Source: an uncultured Rhodospirillales bacterium (GTDB lineage Bacteria > Pseudomonadota > Alphaproteobacteria > Acetobacterales > Acetobacteraceae). From it: a stretch of 49,916 bases of DNA. The position numbers were made by a program, and so were the translations under genes. Shown in pieces: positions 8,614-17,795 of this stretch; the stretch's first letter is position 1, and every line of letters starts with the position of its first letter. The notes below the pieces were generated by a model, which was given only the letters and a program-made list of their open reading frames with translations, had not been told where the DNA came from and did not search any database. The stretch covers positions 1 to 49,916 of the forward strand of contig CAIYMY010000082.1 in assembly GCA_903927465.1 (NCBI GenBank), read 5' to 3'.

Positions 8614-9575
8614 GCGGGCACCCCTTCCGGCAGGATGCAGAGCGCCTCGTGCGCGGGGCCAACATCACGGCGCGGCAGCGGGCCAGCGCAGGCGGCTTCC
8701 GCAAAGCTGCACCTGTCCCGAAAGCCGCAGCCGGAGAAGCCAGGTGGAATACGCGGCACCACGCCGGGGATGGAGCCCAAAGGGTCGCCGCGCTTCACCT
8801 TGCCCGGCACCGGCACGCAGGAAAGCAGGCCGCGCGTATAGGGGTGGCGGGGTGCGCGAAACAGCTCGGCCGTTGGCGCGCTTTCCACAACTTCGCCGGC
8901 ATACATGACGGAAACGCGGTCCGCGACGCGGGCCACAATACCAAGATCATGTGTGATCAGCAGAATGCCAAGGCCAAGGTCCTTTTGCAGTTCCGCCAGC
9001 AAGCGTAGGATTTGCGCCTGCACTGTTACATCCAGCGCGGTGGTCGGTTCATCGGCAATCAGCAATTCAGGATCGCACATCAGCGCCATGGCGATCATGA
9101 CGCGCTGACGTAAGCCCCCTGAAAGCTGATGCGGAAATTGTCCAAGCCTGAGACCCGGCGCGGTAATGCCAACGCGCGTCAGCAATTCCACAGCACGATC
9201 CACGGCTTGCGCGCGCGGTGTGCCGCGATGACGGCGCAAAACCTCGGTCATTTGGGAACCCACTGTATAGGCTGGGTTCAGGCTGGTCATGGGTTCCTGG
9301 AAAATCATCGCCATGCGATCACCACGCAGGCGGGACATGCGCTTTTCGTCGTATTCGCGAATATCCTCACCAGCAAAGGAAAGCCGCGCCGCTTCACGCT
9401 TGCCGCCCTTCGCGAGCAGCCCCATGACGGCAAGGGAAGTGACTGATTTGCCGCAGCCGCTTTCACCCACCAGGCAATGGGTCTCGCCCTTCTCCACCGT
9501 CAGAGAAATACCGCGCACCGCCGCGGTGCCGCCGAAGGTCACGCGCAAATCGTCAATTTCCAGCAGCGCGCTCAT
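8610..9575 (-). CDS. Peptide ABC importer ATPase, DppD/OppD type
   Basis: The second ATPase of the same importer, 321 residues. Walker A is [18 protein letters not shown], the Q-loop [18 protein letters not shown], signature [15 protein letters not shown] and Walker [19 protein letters not shown]. The C-terminal segment [15 protein letters not shown] has the clustered cysteines of the family. Signature position five is L instead of Q (LSGGL), seen in some DppD proteins. The start at 9575 overlaps the upstream permease stop, and the stop overlaps the start of the DppF-type gene, so translation is coupled along the operon. Confidence 0.93.
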   Translation of the reverse strand: MSALLEIDDLRVTFGGTAAVRGISLTVEKGETHCLVGESGCGKSVTSLAVMGLLAKGGKREAARLSFAGEDIREYDEKRMSRLRGDRMAMIFQEPMTSLNPAYTVGSQMTEVLRRHRGTPRAQAVDRAVELLTRVGITAPGLRLGQFPHQLSGGLRQRVMIAMALMCDPELLIADEPTTALDVTVQAQILRLLAELQKDLGLGILLITHDLGIVARVADRVSVMYAGEVVESAPTAELFRAPRHPYTRGLLSCVPVPGKVKRGDPLGSIPGVVPRIPPGFSGCGFRDRCSFAEAACAGPLPRRDVGPAHEALCILPEGVPA

Positions 9576-10447
9576 CGTGACAGATCCGTGCCCAGCATGT
9601 CGCGCAAAGCGTCACCCAACAGATTGACGCCGAGCACCAGCACGAAAAGCGCAATGCCGGGGATCATGATGATCCAGGGGCTGAAGAACATGTATTCCTT
9701 GGCCTCAGAAATCATCAGCCCCCAGGAGGGTGCGGGCGGCGGCACGCCAAGGCCCAGGAAGGAAAGCGCCGCTTCCAAGAGAATGGCGAGCGCCATTTCA
9801 AGCGTCGCGACAACGGCAAGATGCGTCGCGATATTGGGCAGCACTTCCTTGAGCAGCACGGTCATGGGCGAACATCCCGCGCAACGCGCCGCCGCCACGT
9901 AATCCAGATTGCGAATTTGCATGGTGGTGGACCGCGCAACCACCGCAAAGCGATCCCAGAGCAATAGTCCCAGCACCAAAATCACCATGGTGAAGCTGGC
10001 GCCCCCCGAAAACCCCGCTACAGCCAAGGCCACCAGCACCACGGGGATGGAAAGCCGCGCCGTGATGGCAAAGACCACCGCATCATCAATCTTCCCACCA
10101 TAAAAACCGCCCATGACACCAAGGAAAGTCCCGATAATGCCGGAAGTGATGATGGTCGCAACCCCGATGATCATGGAAACCCGCGCGCCATAAATCAGCC
10201 GCGACAGGTAATCTCGCCCCAATTGATCCGTGCCGAGGATATTGAGCGGTGACCCGCCTTCCATCCAAAAGGGCGGGATCACGCGCCGCCCAAGATCAAA
10301 GGCGAAAGGATCATAAGGCGCCAGCAAAGGCGCGAAGATCGCGACAAAGGTGATGAAGCCCACAATGCCCGCGCCCAAAATTGCCCCAGCATTGAGCCAG
10401 ATGCGCCGCCGGTCACTGGCGCCGGCGGGCTGCAACAGCGTACTCAT
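9572..10447 (-). CDS. Peptide ABC importer permease, DppC/OppC type
   Basis: Inner-membrane permease of 291 residues with about six membrane segments. The N-terminal segment (GAGIVGFITFVAIFAPLLAPYDP) is followed by the periplasmic ILGTDQLGRDYLSRLIYGARVS, a hallmark of DppC-type subunits. The ATPase-contacting loop is VAAARCAGCSPMTVLLKEVLPN, the EAA-type motif. It overlaps the upstream DppB-type gene and downstream DppD-type gene by 4 bases each. Confidence 0.93.
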   Translation of the reverse strand: MSTLLQPAGASDRRRIWLNAGAILGAGIVGFITFVAIFAPLLAPYDPFAFDLGRRVIPPFWMEGGSPLNILGTDQLGRDYLSRLIYGARVSMIIGVATIITSGIIGTFLGVMGGFYGGKIDDAVVFAITARLSIPVVLVALAVAGFSGGASFTMVILVLGLLLWDRFAVVARSTTMQIRNLDYVAAARCAGCSPMTVLLKEVLPNIATHLAVVATLEMALAILLEAALSFLGLGVPPPAPSWGLMISEAKEYMFFSPWIIMIPGIALFVLVLGVNLLGDALRDMLGTDLSR

Positions 10448-11361
10448 GCTGACCTCAAGCGCGGATCAAGCACCGCGTTCAGCAGGTCAGACAAAAGCGT
10501 CAGGCCGATATAAATCAGCGCCAATACCAGCACCACGGCTTGCACCACGGGGAAGTCGTTCTTGCTGATACTCTCCCACGCCAGATAGCCAACGCCATGC
10601 AGCGCGAAGACCGTCTCAATGACAATCGAACCACCCAGCATGAAGCCAAGCTGCACCGCGGCAATGGCCACCACCGGAATGGCCGCGTTGCGAAACCCGT
10701 GCTTCACCAGAATGGACAACCGCGAAAGCCCCTTGGCGCGGGCGGTTCGGATGTAATCGGAAGCGAGTGCTTCAATCATGCCGCTGCGCGTCAGGCGCAT
10801 CAGCGCTGGGATGGCGGAAAAGGACAGCACGATGGAAGGCATGACGTAATGCTCCCAAGACCCGGTGCCCGAGATCGGCAGCCAGCCCAGGTTCAGGCCC
10901 AGCACGATCATCAGCGTAAGGCCGAGCCAGAAGGAAGGCATGGCCTGGCCGATCAGCGCCACCATCAGCACGCTGCGATCCACCCAGGTATTTTCCTTGA
11001 CCGCCGCCAGTATGCCCAAAGGCAACGCCACACAAAGCGCAATCGCCAAGCCACACAGCCCGAGCGTCATGGTGATCGGCATGCGTTCCAGGATCAGGCG
11101 CGCCACGCGTGTCTTGAAGAAATAGCTATCGCCAAAATCGCCCTGCAGCGCGCGCCAGAGCCAATCGAAATACTGCACCCAAAGCGGCCGATCGAGCCCA
11201 TAGGCGCGGCGGATGAGTTCAATATCTTCCTGCGTGGCATTGGGCCCAGCAATGGAAATGGCAAGATCACCCGATAGCCGCGTGAGCAAAAAGCTCAACG
11301 TCAGCACCGTCAGCGCGACCAGTATCGCAACCGTCACGCGGCGTCTTAGAAAATGAAGCAT
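10444..11361 (-). CDS. Peptide ABC importer permease, DppB/OppB type
   Basis: Inner-membrane permease of 305 residues. It begins with a membrane segment (VTVAILVALTVLTLSFLLTRL) and then GDLAISIAGPNATQEDIELIRRAYGLDRPLWVQYFDWL, the typical periplasmic stretch of DppB. The EAA-type loop is IRTARAKGLSRLSILVKHGFRN. It begins 47 bases after the gamma-glutamyltransferase-like gene and overlaps the DppC-type gene by 4 bases. Substrate cannot be read directly; the adjacent enzyme hints at gamma-glutamyl or glutathione-type peptides. Confidence 0.93.
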   Translation of the reverse strand: MLHFLRRRVTVAILVALTVLTLSFLLTRLSGDLAISIAGPNATQEDIELIRRAYGLDRPLWVQYFDWLWRALQGDFGDSYFFKTRVARLILERMPITMTLGLCGLAIALCVALPLGILAAVKENTWVDRSVLMVALIGQAMPSFWLGLTLMIVLGLNLGWLPISGTGSWEHYVMPSIVLSFSAIPALMRLTRSGMIEALASDYIRTARAKGLSRLSILVKHGFRNAAIPVVAIAAVQLGFMLGGSIVIETVFALHGVGYLAWESISKNDFPVVQAVVLVLALIYIGLTLLSDLLNAVLDPRLRSA

Positions 11362-11408
11362 CCCAAAGCCAGCCTAGGCTCGACCGGATGGCGGCGACAA
11401 GGGGGCCA

Positions 11409-13016
11409 TCACCAGGCCCCCGCCCAGCCATCCCGGCGCGGATCGGATGCCGCCATGCGTACGCCATTATCCAGCACACGAATGGCCTCCACGCTGCAAG
11501 GGCCTTCCAGATCAGGCACGGTCTTCACGCGGTGGCCGCGCGCTTCAAGGGCGCTGATCACCTCGGCCCCCATGCCGCGTTCGATTGTCAGCGAATCCTC
11601 ACCCCCATGCGGGTAATTGCTTTCCTGACCTGGCTGAGACGATGTCCAGCGCGGGGCTTCCAAAGCCTGTTGCGGGTCCATGCCGAAATCGGCGCAGGCG
11701 ACCAGCACCTGCGTATTCACCTGCACCTGATTATCCGCGCCGGGCGTGCCGAAGATCAGCCAGGGCTTGCCCGCCTTCATCAGCATCGGCGCATTCATGG
11801 TGTGGCGGACGCGCTTGCCGGGTAACAGCGCATTGGCGTGGCCTTCTTCCAAATGCCAGTAAGACATTCGATTATTGAGCAAGATGCCGGTCTCAACGCC
11901 GGTAACGCCGGAACCGAAACTGGAATTGATGGATTGAATGGCGGAAACCGCATTGCCATCCGCATCCACCACACAGAAATAGGTGGTATCAGCCTCCGCC
12001 ATGCCGCGCACCGACAGTTTCGCCGCACGGTCCGTGATGGCGGCGGCGTGTTCCGCGGCGCGTTCGGCTGACAGCAGCATATCAAGCGGCGGGTTCACCG
12101 CACCCGCATGGGCCTCGCGGTCCAGGAAGGCGCGCTTCTTTGCTTCCACCATCAGGTGGATCAGCGCGGCGCTGCCCCAGCCGAGCGCGGCAAGGTCAAA
12201 GCGAGCCAGGATGCGCGCCATTTGCGCCATGGCGAAGCCCATGGAATTGGGCGGCGTCTGGCGTAATTCAAAACCGCGATACGGCACGGCGATGGGCGGC
12301 GCGATGAGCGCTGTCACGGCGGCCAGATCAGCAGCGCGCACCAGGGCGCCCGCCTTTTCCAGATCAGCAGCCAACATCGCGGCAAGCCTGCCCTGATAGA
12401 AATCCTGCGGCCCTGCCGAGGCCAGGCGTTGCAATGTCGCCGCCAAAGCCGGCTGCACCAACAAATCCCCCAAGGCGGGCGGCTTGCCTTCCGGCAGGAA
12501 CAGCGCGGCACTCAGCGCATCCGGGGAAAGCCGCGCGCGGTTTTCGCCGGCGAAATGGCGCAAAGCATGGGTCGCCGCAAAACCATCCCGCGCCGCTTCA
12601 ATCGCGGGGCCAAATAGCGCGCCCCAGGGCTTGCTGCCTTCCGCGCCATGCAGCGCGGCAATCCCAGCCACCATGCCGGGCGTTTGGATGGAAAGCGGGC
12701 CCTGCACCGGAATGCCACCCGCCGCGCGATAATGGGCAATGCTGGCCGCCGCCGGCGCCGCGCCAGTGCCGTTATAGGTATTGCTGGCGCCGGTTTTCGC
12801 ATTCCAGGCATGGTAGAAACCATCGCCACCCAGCCCCGACATATGCGGTTCCACCACACCAAGCGTAACTGCAATGGCCACCGCCGCATCGGCTGCATTG
12901 CCGCCGGCGCGCAGGATCTCCATCCCCGCTGCGGTGGCGACCGGATGATTGCTCGCAACCGCCCCGCGCTTTCCCATAATCAATGGGCGGCGCGCGCGAA
13001 GTCCTTCATAAGCCAT
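11409..13016 (-). CDS. Gamma-glutamyltransferase family protein
   Basis: An Ntn-hydrolase of the gamma-glutamyltransferase family, 535 residues, near the usual 530-580. Members cleave gamma-glutamyl amides such as glutathione after self-cleavage before a threonine. The N-terminal half has GGNAADAAVAIAVTLGVVEP and MSGLGGDGF. The self-cleavage motif ADTTYFCVVDADGNAVS puts the likely catalytic threonine at residue 344. Later marks are QSINSSFGSGV and MNAPMLMKAGKPWLIFGTPG. No signal peptide is evident, so it may be cytoplasmic, unlike the exported E. coli enzyme. It sits between a Bug receptor gene (3-base gap) and the importer genes, which suggests processing of an imported gamma-glutamyl compound (inference). 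Some family members act on other amides. Confidence 0.9.
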   Translation of the reverse strand: MAYEGLRARRPLIMGKRGAVASNHPVATAAGMEILRAGGNAADAAVAIAVTLGVVEPHMSGLGGDGFYHAWNAKTGASNTYNGTGAAPAAASIAHYRAAGGIPVQGPLSIQTPGMVAGIAALHGAEGSKPWGALFGPAIEAARDGFAATHALRHFAGENRARLSPDALSAALFLPEGKPPALGDLLVQPALAATLQRLASAGPQDFYQGRLAAMLAADLEKAGALVRAADLAAVTALIAPPIAVPYRGFELRQTPPNSMGFAMAQMARILARFDLAALGWGSAALIHLMVEAKKRAFLDREAHAGAVNPPLDMLLSAERAAEHAAAITDRAAKLSVRGMAEADTTYFCVVDADGNAVSAIQSINSSFGSGVTGVETGILLNNRMSYWHLEEGHANALLPGKRVRHTMNAPMLMKAGKPWLIFGTPGADNQVQVNTQVLVACADFGMDPQQALEAPRWTSSQPGQESNYPHGGEDSLTIERGMGAEVISALEARGHRVKTVPDLEGPCSVEAIRVLDNGVRMAASDPRRDGWAGAW

Positions 13017-13019
13017 GGT

Positions 13020-13970
13020 TCAGCCCCCGAGATTCATGCGTGAGACAATCGGCGCCCAGCGCGTCACTTCCGCCTGCACATGCGCCGCTGCGGCGGCAGG
13101 TGATGGATCGGGCCAGGTCTCCACACCCGCCGCTGCCAGGCGCTGCTTCACCGCCGGATCGGCAACCGCGCGCAGCGTCGCTTCGCGAATGACGCTGAGT
13201 GCTTCTTCCGGCGTGCCGGGCTTGGCGAACAATACCTGCCAGGCCGTGACTTCATAGCCAGGCACACCAACCTGCGCGAGCGCGGGCAGCCCAGGCACAA
13301 GATCGGATGGTGTGGCAGAACTCACGGCCAAGCCCCGTACGCGGCCATCGCGCATCAGAGGCATCAGCAGGGTTGGGCTATCAATGGTCAGGTTCATCCG
13401 CCCCGCGAGCAAATCCTGCACCGCATTGGCCGCGGTACGATAGGGCACGATGGTAAAGCTGGTGCCGGAAAGCTGACGGAACAATTCTCCCGCCAGATGA
13501 TTGGTCGCGCCGGGATTGGTGGCGCCGTAATTCACCTCTTCCTTTTTCTGCGCGAGCCAAGCGAGCAAGGAAGGGACATCCCGCGCCGGCACATCCGGAT
13601 GGACCGCCAGCACAAAGGGCTGCCGGCCCACCAGCGCGAGGGGGATGAAATCCGTCACGGGGTCATGCGCAAAGTTCGGATAAATCGCCCGCATGACCGG
13701 GTGGTTATTGGTGCCAATGAAAATCGTATTGCCATCGGCGGGCAGGCGATGAAACGCCGCCGCACCCACGGTGCTGCCCGCGCCCGCGATACTTTCTGGC
13801 ACCACCGGGCGGCCAAGCTGGGTTTGCAAGGCATCCGCCAGGATGCGCCCCACCACATCCGTCACGCCGCCAACGCCCACCGGGATGATCATGCGAAGTG
13901 GCCGTGCCTGGGCGAATGCAGGGGCAGCCAAGCCAAGCGCAGCAGCGGTGAGGAGGGAACGACGCAGCAT
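13020..13970 (-). CDS. Bug-family tripartite tricarboxylate transporter receptor
   Basis: Periplasmic Bug/TctC-type receptor of 316 residues from the start at 13970 (MLRRSLLTAAALGL), which has AAAAGG about ten bases upstream. An ATG at 13997 would add nine residues and is possible. The signal peptide ends APAFAQ. Family marks are RPLRMIIPVGVGGVTDVVGR, ESIAGAGSTVGAAAF, NYGATNPGATNHLAGELF and LVPGLPALAQVGVPGYEVTAW. It appears to be the first gene of the minus-strand operon that continues into the gamma-glutamyltransferase and peptide importer. A Bug receptor in a peptide-importer operon is odd, as it belongs to a different transporter class. Confidence 0.92.
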   Translation of the reverse strand: MLRRSLLTAAALGLAAPAFAQARPLRMIIPVGVGGVTDVVGRILADALQTQLGRPVVPESIAGAGSTVGAAAFHRLPADGNTIFIGTNNHPVMRAIYPNFAHDPVTDFIPLALVGRQPFVLAVHPDVPARDVPSLLAWLAQKKEEVNYGATNPGATNHLAGELFRQLSGTSFTIVPYRTAANAVQDLLAGRMNLTIDSPTLLMPLMRDGRVRGLAVSSATPSDLVPGLPALAQVGVPGYEVTAWQVLFAKPGTPEEALSVIREATLRAVADPAVKQRLAAAGVETWPDPSPAAAAAHVQAEVTRWAPIVSRMNLGG

Positions 13971-14101
13971 GGGAGAATGACCTTTTGATTTTGCCATAAC
14001 GCAACCCTAGCCTGCCCTGGGCATTCTGCCAGCCCTAATACGCTTGTCTTTCCAAGCCCAGCTTTTCAGGCTTAGCTCATCCGCAAAACGGGGGACGCGA
14101 C

Positions 14102-14791
14102 ATGGCGAGCATTATTCTCATTCACGGGGCCTATCAGGGCGGCTGGATTTGGCGCTTTGTCGCCGAACGGCTCCGCGCCGCCGGCCATGATGTGCATGCG
14201 CCAACGCTGGATGGCTGCGCGGAACGCCGCCATCAGATGCGCGCGGGCATTGATACCGAAAGCCATGGCCAGGAAATTGCCGAATATCTCTATTACCATG
14301 ATCTGCGCGATGCGGTGCTGGTGGGTACCTCAGCCGGCGGCATGGTGATGGCGGCGGCTGCGGAACGCGCGCGTGACCGCATTGGGCGCCTGGTTTTCGC
14401 CGATGCGCTGGCGCTGATGGATGGCGAGAAGATTCGCGACATTGTGACACGCCCGGCTGCCATCAATACGGATATCGCGCTTGGCCCGGGCCGGGACGAT
14501 GCGCTGGGCCGCCTGTTTCTTGGCATGGATAAGGGCTTGGCCGAATGGGCGGCGGATCGCATCTCGCTGCACCCAATCAACACCTTCACCCAACCGGTAA
14601 AATTGCCAAGCTTCTGGCAGCAATCCTGGCAGGCTTCCGTGATCTATTGCCCGCAGGCGGCCAATCCAGGTGAAGCGCATCAGCGCCGCTGCGCGGAAAA
14701 ACTCGGTGCGCGCTGGCATGTGATTGACACGGGCCATTACCCCATGCTGACCACACCGGATGAGCTTGCGCGCATCATCATCTCCGGCTGA
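14102..14791 (+). CDS. Alpha/beta hydrolase, small esterase-like
   Basis: An alpha/beta-hydrolase of 229 residues, resembling plant methylesterase-like and bacterial EstC-type enzymes. The oxyanion-region motif HGAYQGGW is at residues 8-15. The nucleophile elbow is VGTSAGG with Ser77, and the catalytic histidine is in DTGHYPML (His212). No signal peptide is seen, so it is probably cytoplasmic. Its 3' end overlaps the glpD start by 32 bases, so the two are likely co-expressed. The substrate is unknown; the link to glycerol-3-phosphate metabolism is positional only. Confidence 0.85.
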   Translation: MASIILIHGAYQGGWIWRFVAERLRAAGHDVHAPTLDGCAERRHQMRAGIDTESHGQEIAEYLYYHDLRDAVLVGTSAGGMVMAAAAERARDRIGRLVFADALALMDGEKIRDIVTRPAAINTDIALGPGRDDALGRLFLGMDKGLAEWAADRISLHPINTFTQPVKLPSFWQQSWQASVIYCPQAANPGEAHQRRCAEKLGARWHVIDTGHYPMLTTPDELARIIISG

Positions 14792-16253
14792 GCCTTACGA
14801 TCTTGCCGTCATTGGTGGCGGCATCAATGGCGCGGGCATTGCGCGTGATGCTGCGGGCCGCGGGCTTTCCGTGGTGCTGTTTGAGAAGGGTGATCTCGGT
14901 GGCGGCACATCGGCCAATTCCACCAAGCTAATCCATGGTGGCCTGCGTTATCTGGAACATTACGAATTTCGCCTGGTGCGCGAAGCGCTGATTGAACGCG
15001 AAATCCTGCTTGGCATTGCGCCGCATATCATCTGGCCCTTGCGCTTTGTGCTGCCGCATCACCAGGGCCTGAGGCCCGCCTGGCTGCTGCGGCTTGGGCT
15101 GTTTCTGTATGATCACCTCGGCGGGCGAAAGACACTGCCGGCAACACGGCGGATTGACCTGACGCGTTCACCCCTCGGCGCGCCGCTCAGCCCTGGGCAT
15201 CGCATCGGCTTTGAATATTCCGATTGCTGGGTGGAGGATTCGCGCCTGGTGCTGCTGAACGCCAAGGATGCGGGGGAACGTGGTGCCGCCATTCACCCGC
15301 GCATGGCGGTAAGTGCCGCGCGGCGCGAAGGCGCGCTCTGGCATATCACCGCTGAGGGCCGTGATGGGACAGCCGAATTTCAGGCCCGCGCCTTGGTCAA
15401 CGCCGCCGGCCCCTGGGTTGGCGCGGTGCAGCATGCGGTGATGGGCAGCAATCAGCCGGCGCGCCTCAGGCTGGTCAAGGGCAGCCATATTGTGCTGCCG
15501 CGCCTTTATGATCATGACCGCGCCTATATTTTCCAGAACGCCGATGGCCGCATCATTTTTGCCATTCCCTATGAACGTGACTTCACCCTGATCGGCACCA
15601 CCGATGAAGATCACCCAAACCCAGACGAAGCACCACAAATTTCGGAAAATGAGGTCACCTATCTCTGCGCGGCGGCTTCCAGCTATTTCCGCACGCCAGT
15701 AAAGCGCGAAGATATTGTCTGGACCTATTCAGGGCTCCGCCCGCTTTATGATGATGGGGCAAGCAAGGCGCAGGAAGCGACGCGCGATTACGTGCTGAAG
15801 CTGGATGCGCCGGCGGGTCAGGCGCCGCTGCTCAATATCTTCGGCGGCAAGATCACCACCTATCGCAAACTGGCCGAGGCTGCCTTGGCCGAGCTTCGCC
15901 TGAAACCCGAAAAGGCCGGCTGGACCGCCCGGGCGCCGCTCCCCGGCGGGGATTTCGCGCCGGATGGCTTCCCCGCGCTGTTTGCCCGCTTCCGGCACGA
16001 CTTCCCGCTGCTGCCAGACGCGCTTTGCACCCGGCTGCTCCGCGCCTATGGCACACGCGCCTGGCGGATTTTCACCCCCGGCCAGGACCCCGGCCCGGCC
16101 CTTGGCGCCGATTTGCACGCGGCGGAGCTTGACTATCTCCGCCGCGAGGAATGGGCCACAACGGCTGAAGATGTACTCTGGCGCCGGAGCAAGCTTGGGC
16201 TGCGCTTCGATTCCGGGGCACGGGAAAGGCTGGCCAGGCTGTTGGGCGGCTGA
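14760..16253 (+). CDS. glpD: Glycerol-3-phosphate dehydrogenase, FAD-dependent
   Basis: Oxidises sn-glycerol-3-phosphate to dihydroxyacetone phosphate and passes electrons to quinone; a peripheral inner-membrane flavoprotein. At 497 residues it is full length. The FAD-binding motif AVIGGGINGAGIARDAAGRG starts around residue 16, followed by SANSTKLIHGGLRYLEHYEFRLVREAL, which is characteristic of GlpD. Further marks are NAAGPWVG, VKGSHIVLPRL, LIGTTDEDH and GLRPL. The ATG at 14760 lies inside the hydrolase gene; no strong ribosome site is visible there, consistent with translational coupling. The ugpBAEC genes follow, supplying the substrate. Confidence 0.95.
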   Translation: MSLRASSSPAEPYDLAVIGGGINGAGIARDAAGRGLSVVLFEKGDLGGGTSANSTKLIHGGLRYLEHYEFRLVREALIEREILLGIAPHIIWPLRFVLPHHQGLRPAWLLRLGLFLYDHLGGRKTLPATRRIDLTRSPLGAPLSPGHRIGFEYSDCWVEDSRLVLLNAKDAGERGAAIHPRMAVSAARREGALWHITAEGRDGTAEFQARALVNAAGPWVGAVQHAVMGSNQPARLRLVKGSHIVLPRLYDHDRAYIFQNADGRIIFAIPYERDFTLIGTTDEDHPNPDEAPQISENEVTYLCAAASSYFRTPVKREDIVWTYSGLRPLYDDGASKAQEATRDYVLKLDAPAGQAPLLNIFGGKITTYRKLAEAALAELRLKPEKAGWTARAPLPGGDFAPDGFPALFARFRHDFPLLPDALCTRLLRAYGTRAWRIFTPGQDPGPALGADLHAAELDYLRREEWATTAEDVLWRRSKLGLRFDSGARERLARLLGG

Positions 16254-16345
16254 AAGACCGAAACACAAGCTTCGCGAAACTGTCTTTTACCTGTAATAAA
16301 GCCTGGGTATCGGGCAGCAGCCTCAACAAAAAAAGGAGAGCTTTC

Positions 16346-17683
16346 ATGCAACGTCGTCACATTTTGCTGGGAACATCGGGTCTGCTCGCGGCCCCCTTCA
16401 TTGCACCTTCCGCGCGCGCCCAGGGCCGCACCGAAATCCAATTCTGGTATGGGCTGGGCGGTGCGCTTGGTGAGCGCGTGGCCGAACAGGTGACCCGCTT
16501 CAATGAAAGCCAGCCGCGCTTTCGCGTGAATGCCAATTTCCGCGGCTCCTATGTGGAGGTCATGACCGGCGCCATCGCCGCCTGGCGCGCCGGCACGCCA
16601 CCGCACATTGCGCAGGTTTTTGAAGTCGGCACCGCCACCATGATGGCCGCCGGCCCCGCGATCCGCCCAACCCATGAATTGCTCGGCGAAGCCGGCATTA
16701 CGCTGGACCCGAAGCGCTATCTGGCCGGTGTGCGCGGCTATTATTCCGATACGCAAGGCCGCATGGTTTCCATGCCGCATAATTCTTCTTCCGCGGTGCT
16801 GTGGATCAATCTGGACGCTTTCGAAAAGGCTGGGCTTTCCACGACCGATCTGCCGAAAACCTGGGCCGAGATTCGCGCCGCTGCGCAAAAGATCAAGGCG
16901 ACCAATGCCGCCGAAATCCCGATCAGCACCGCCTGGCCAACCTGGGTGATGTTTGAACAAATGTCTTCCATCCATGATGTCGGCCTTGCCACCAAGGCCA
17001 ATGGCTTTGAAGGCCTGGATGCCCAGATGAACCTGGGTGCGCCGATTTTTGCCAAGCACACCAATATGCTGCTTGAGATGCAGCGTGAGGGAACCTTTGT
17101 GTATGGCGGGCGCGATGGCGATGGCTTCGCAAGCTTCCCCGCCGGCAAGGCCGCCATGTCCTTCAATTCCTCAGCCGGTCGCGCGCAGGTGCAACGCGAA
17201 GCGAAGTTCCGTTGGGCGTCCGTAGTGCTGCCCTATCATGGCGATGTCACGCAATCCCCGCGCAATGGCGTAATTGGTGGCGCCAGCCTTTGGACGCTGA
17301 CCGCGCGCAACCGCACGGCGGAAGAATATCGCGGCGTGGCGGAATTCTACCGCTTCATCTCGGAAGTTGAGCAGGATAAGTGGTGGCACCATGTCACCGG
17401 CTATGTGCCGCTGACGCTGGCCGCTTATGAGGCTTCGCGCGCTGAGGGCTTCTATACCCAAAACCCGGGCGCCGATGCCGCCATCATCCAGCTTTCCCGT
17501 GCGGAACCCACGCCGAACAGCCAGGGCTTCCGCTTGGGTGGCTTTGTGGAAATTCGCAACATCATCCAGGAAGAGTTGGAGCGCGGCTTCCAGGGCCAGC
17601 AGAATGCCGAAACCTTGCTCGGCAATGCCAATCGCCGCGCCGATGTGGTGCTGCGCAATTTTGAGCGTGCGAATCGCCGCTAA
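16346..17683 (+). CDS. ugpB: Glycerol-3-phosphate ABC importer, periplasmic binding protein
   Basis: Periplasmic receptor of the Ugp system, which takes up sn-glycerol-3-phosphate and glycerophosphodiesters. It has 445 residues, close to E. coli UgpB. The start at 16346 follows AAAAGGAGAG. The signal peptide has QRRHILLG and ends SARAQ. UgpB marks include TEIQFWYGLGGALGERV, VMTGAIAAWRAGTPPHIAQVFEVGTATMM, SMPHNSSSAVLWINLDAFEKAGL, SSAGRAQ and GGASLWTLTARN. It is followed by a hairpin terminator and a palindromic repeat before ugpA, which may keep receptor mRNA in excess over the membrane subunits. Confidence 0.94.
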   Translation: MQRRHILLGTSGLLAAPFIAPSARAQGRTEIQFWYGLGGALGERVAEQVTRFNESQPRFRVNANFRGSYVEVMTGAIAAWRAGTPPHIAQVFEVGTATMMAAGPAIRPTHELLGEAGITLDPKRYLAGVRGYYSDTQGRMVSMPHNSSSAVLWINLDAFEKAGLSTTDLPKTWAEIRAAAQKIKATNAAEIPISTAWPTWVMFEQMSSIHDVGLATKANGFEGLDAQMNLGAPIFAKHTNMLLEMQREGTFVYGGRDGDGFASFPAGKAAMSFNSSAGRAQVQREAKFRWASVVLPYHGDVTQSPRNGVIGGASLWTLTARNRTAEEYRGVAEFYRFISEVEQDKWWHHVTGYVPLTLAAYEASRAEGFYTQNPGADAAIIQLSRAEPTPNSQGFRLGGFVEIRNIIQEELERGFQGQQNAETLLGNANRRADVVLRNFERANRR

Positions 17684-17692
17684 TCGCGTATC

Positions 17693-17723
17693 GGGGCCGC
17701 CTTCGCGGCGGCCCCCTCTTTTT
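17693..17723 (+). terminator. Intergenic hairpin terminator/attenuator between ugpB and ugpA
   Basis: GGGGCCGCC (17693-17701) pairs with GGCGGCCCC (17707-17715) around a five-base loop, followed by CTCTTTTT. It looks like an intrinsic terminator within the ugp gene set, probably partial, so that ugpB is expressed above ugpAEC. Confidence 0.8.
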
Positions 17724-17729
17724 CGGTAT

Positions 17730-17783
17730 GTTTGATCGCATTTTCCGAGCCGCCAAGTGAGCCCACTTGGCTTGAAAATGCTC
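17730..17783 (+). repeat. Dispersed palindromic repeat, copy 2
   Basis: A complete 54-bp copy starting GTTTGATCGCATTTTCC and ending CTTGAAAATGCTC, with AGC as the loop. It differs from the copies at 44495 and 45484 by about three bases each. It sits between the ugpB terminator and the ugpA start (13 bases away), in the same orientation relative to the downstream gene as copies 1 and 3. No target-site-like direct repeat is visible at its ends. Confidence 0.9.
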
Positions 17784-17795
17784 AGTTGAGGTTCC

